64,000 bases of DNA from Anaerolineales bacterium (GTDB taxonomy: Bacteria > Chloroflexota > Anaerolineae > Anaerolineales > UBA4823): assembly GCA_016932955.1 (NCBI GenBank), contig JAFGBV010000189.1, positions 1 through 64,000 on the forward strand, read 5' to 3'. A program made the translations under genes and the position numbers. Shown here piece after piece: positions 63,516 through 64,000 of this stretch (the first letter of the stretch is position 1; each line of letters starts with the position of its first letter). Under the pieces are notes generated by a model. The model had not been told where the DNA came from. It worked only from the letters and a program-made list of their open reading frames with translations, and did not search any database.

Positions 63516-64000
63516 AAGAATGGATTTACAGCCGCAACGCGGTGTATGAATGCTTGCGCGCCCGGCGACGCCAGCCTTTTCGCCTGCGCGTGGCGCAGGG
63601 TGTTGAAGAGAAGGGCCGTCTGGTCGAGATCCTGCACTTGGCTGCGGCCCGCAAGGTTGTGGTGGAGCGCGTCCCGCGCCAGCAATTGGATAGCCTTGCC
63701 GCCTATCACCAGGGGGTTGCCCTGGAAGCCAGCGCTTATCCTTACGCTGCCCTGGCCGATATTCTATCCCTTGCCAGCCAGCGCGGCGAGCCGCCCTTCG
63801 TCCTGGTCCTGGATGTTCTCCAAGACCCGCAGAACCTGGGTACATTGCTGCGCACTGCGGAGGCGGTGGGTGTGCATGGGATACTGCTCCCACTGCGCCA
63901 TACTGCCACAATCACCCCCGCGGTGGTCAATGCCTCCTCCGGCGCCAGCGAGCATCTGTGCATCGCTCAGGCCAACCTGGCGCAGGCGATTGTGGCGCTC
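63512..64000 (+). CDS. rlmB: RlmB/TrmH-type RNA methyltransferase, 3' end cut by window
   Basis: At least 163 aa in one open frame that runs off the window end. It starts with [19 protein letters not shown], has an N-terminal substrate-binding domain and then a SPOUT motif 1 (DVLQDPQNLGTLLRTAEAVGVHG) near residue 110, followed by PAVVNASSGASEHL. RlmB methylates G2251 of 23S rRNA. The start overlaps the stop of the preceding gene (ATGA). The remaining knot motifs are outside the window. Confidence 0.9.
   Translation, partial: MKEWIYSRNAVYECLRARRRQPFRLRVAQGVEEKGRLVEILHLAAARKVVVERVPRQQLDSLAAYHQGVALEASAYPYAALADILSLASQRGEPPFVLVLDVLQDPQNLGTLLRTAEAVGVHGILLPLRHTATITPAVVNASSGASEHLCIAQANLAQAIVAL

Noticed and set aside
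1..64000. tRNA, rRNA or CRISPR loci
   Set aside because: No cloverleaf, rRNA core or regular repeat-spacer array was recognised by reading; a covariance search would be decisive.

Overview
The window looks like a chromosomal contig from a Chloroflexota bacterium, most likely class Anaerolineae. This is inferred from several signs taken together: a GC-rich, densely packed gene set; a lipoprotein-anchored giant alpha-2-macroglobulin; VanW/peptidoglycan-binding proteins; tandem DUF4870 proteins; T-box-controlled aminoacyl-tRNA synthetase genes; a CIRCE-hrcA-grpE-dnaK-dnaJ-prmA heat-shock operon; and a very long multi-GAF diguanylate cyclase. No rRNA, tRNA, CRISPR array, phage or plasmid module was recognised. 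Apart from one insertion sequence at the left edge, the content is chromosomal housekeeping and envelope biology.

Layout. 1-791 is an IS1-family element whose terminal inverted repeat starts at base 1, so the contig probably broke at a multicopy IS. 852-5575 holds three tandem DUF4870 membrane proteins, a 2-hydroxyacid dehydrogenase, an HtrA-like lipoprotein protease and an EamA exporter. 5572-14222 (minus) holds a membrane M28 peptidase, the alpha-2-macroglobulin and a Cys/Met-metabolism PLP enzyme. 14308-17321 (plus) holds a VanW protein, a GH114 glycosidase and a Trm112-like protein. 17395-24342 (minus) holds DUF456, serS with a T-box leader, a CaCA exchanger paired with a PII-like protein, a CNBD protein paired with an Nfu-type protein, and clpC. 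24615-27619 holds a DUF389 protein and two ArsR-DUF2087 regulators behind a palindromic operator. 27713-35011 (minus) holds a sulfatase-fold/methyltransferase/small-membrane-protein operon and a macro-domain/SpoU/DUF711/nucleotidase operon. 35113-38446 (minus) is rplT-rpmI-infC plus thrS, with a T-box leader on thrS. 38920-44738 (plus) is the heat-shock operon. 44766-52888 (minus) holds the 7TM-PAS-8xGAF-GGDEF protein, hutU and an Rrf2 regulator. 53268-55582 (plus) holds a UDP-sugar dehydrogenase and a methyltransferase. 55586-60111 (minus) is a five-gene operon: an Atg22-type MFS protein with an inserted extracytoplasmic domain, ubiE/menG, ubiX, a PNPOx-like protein and a methyltransferase. 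60418-64000 (plus) is yacL-like PIN/TRAM, cysS, a methyltransferase and a truncated rlmB.

Most notable points. (1) infC appears to start at a non-canonical AUC codon. (2) A near-perfect 44-bp hairpin sits between infC and rpmI, a candidate ribosomal-protein feedback or attenuation element. (3) Two T-box riboswitches have near-consensus promoters, one of them with no U-tract after its terminator-like stem. (4) A dispersed intergenic repeat of about 26 bp occurs four times, two copies lying upstream of heat-shock genes. (5) A PII-like sensor is fused into an operon with a cation exchanger. (6) An extracytoplasmic beta-rich domain is inserted into an Atg22-type transporter. (7) A three-gene envelope module is built around a 77-aa protein with a DPGSGS motif. 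Ordinary metabolism suggested by the window includes menaquinone biosynthesis, histidine degradation (an isolated hutU), sulfur amino acid metabolism and nucleotide-sugar formation.
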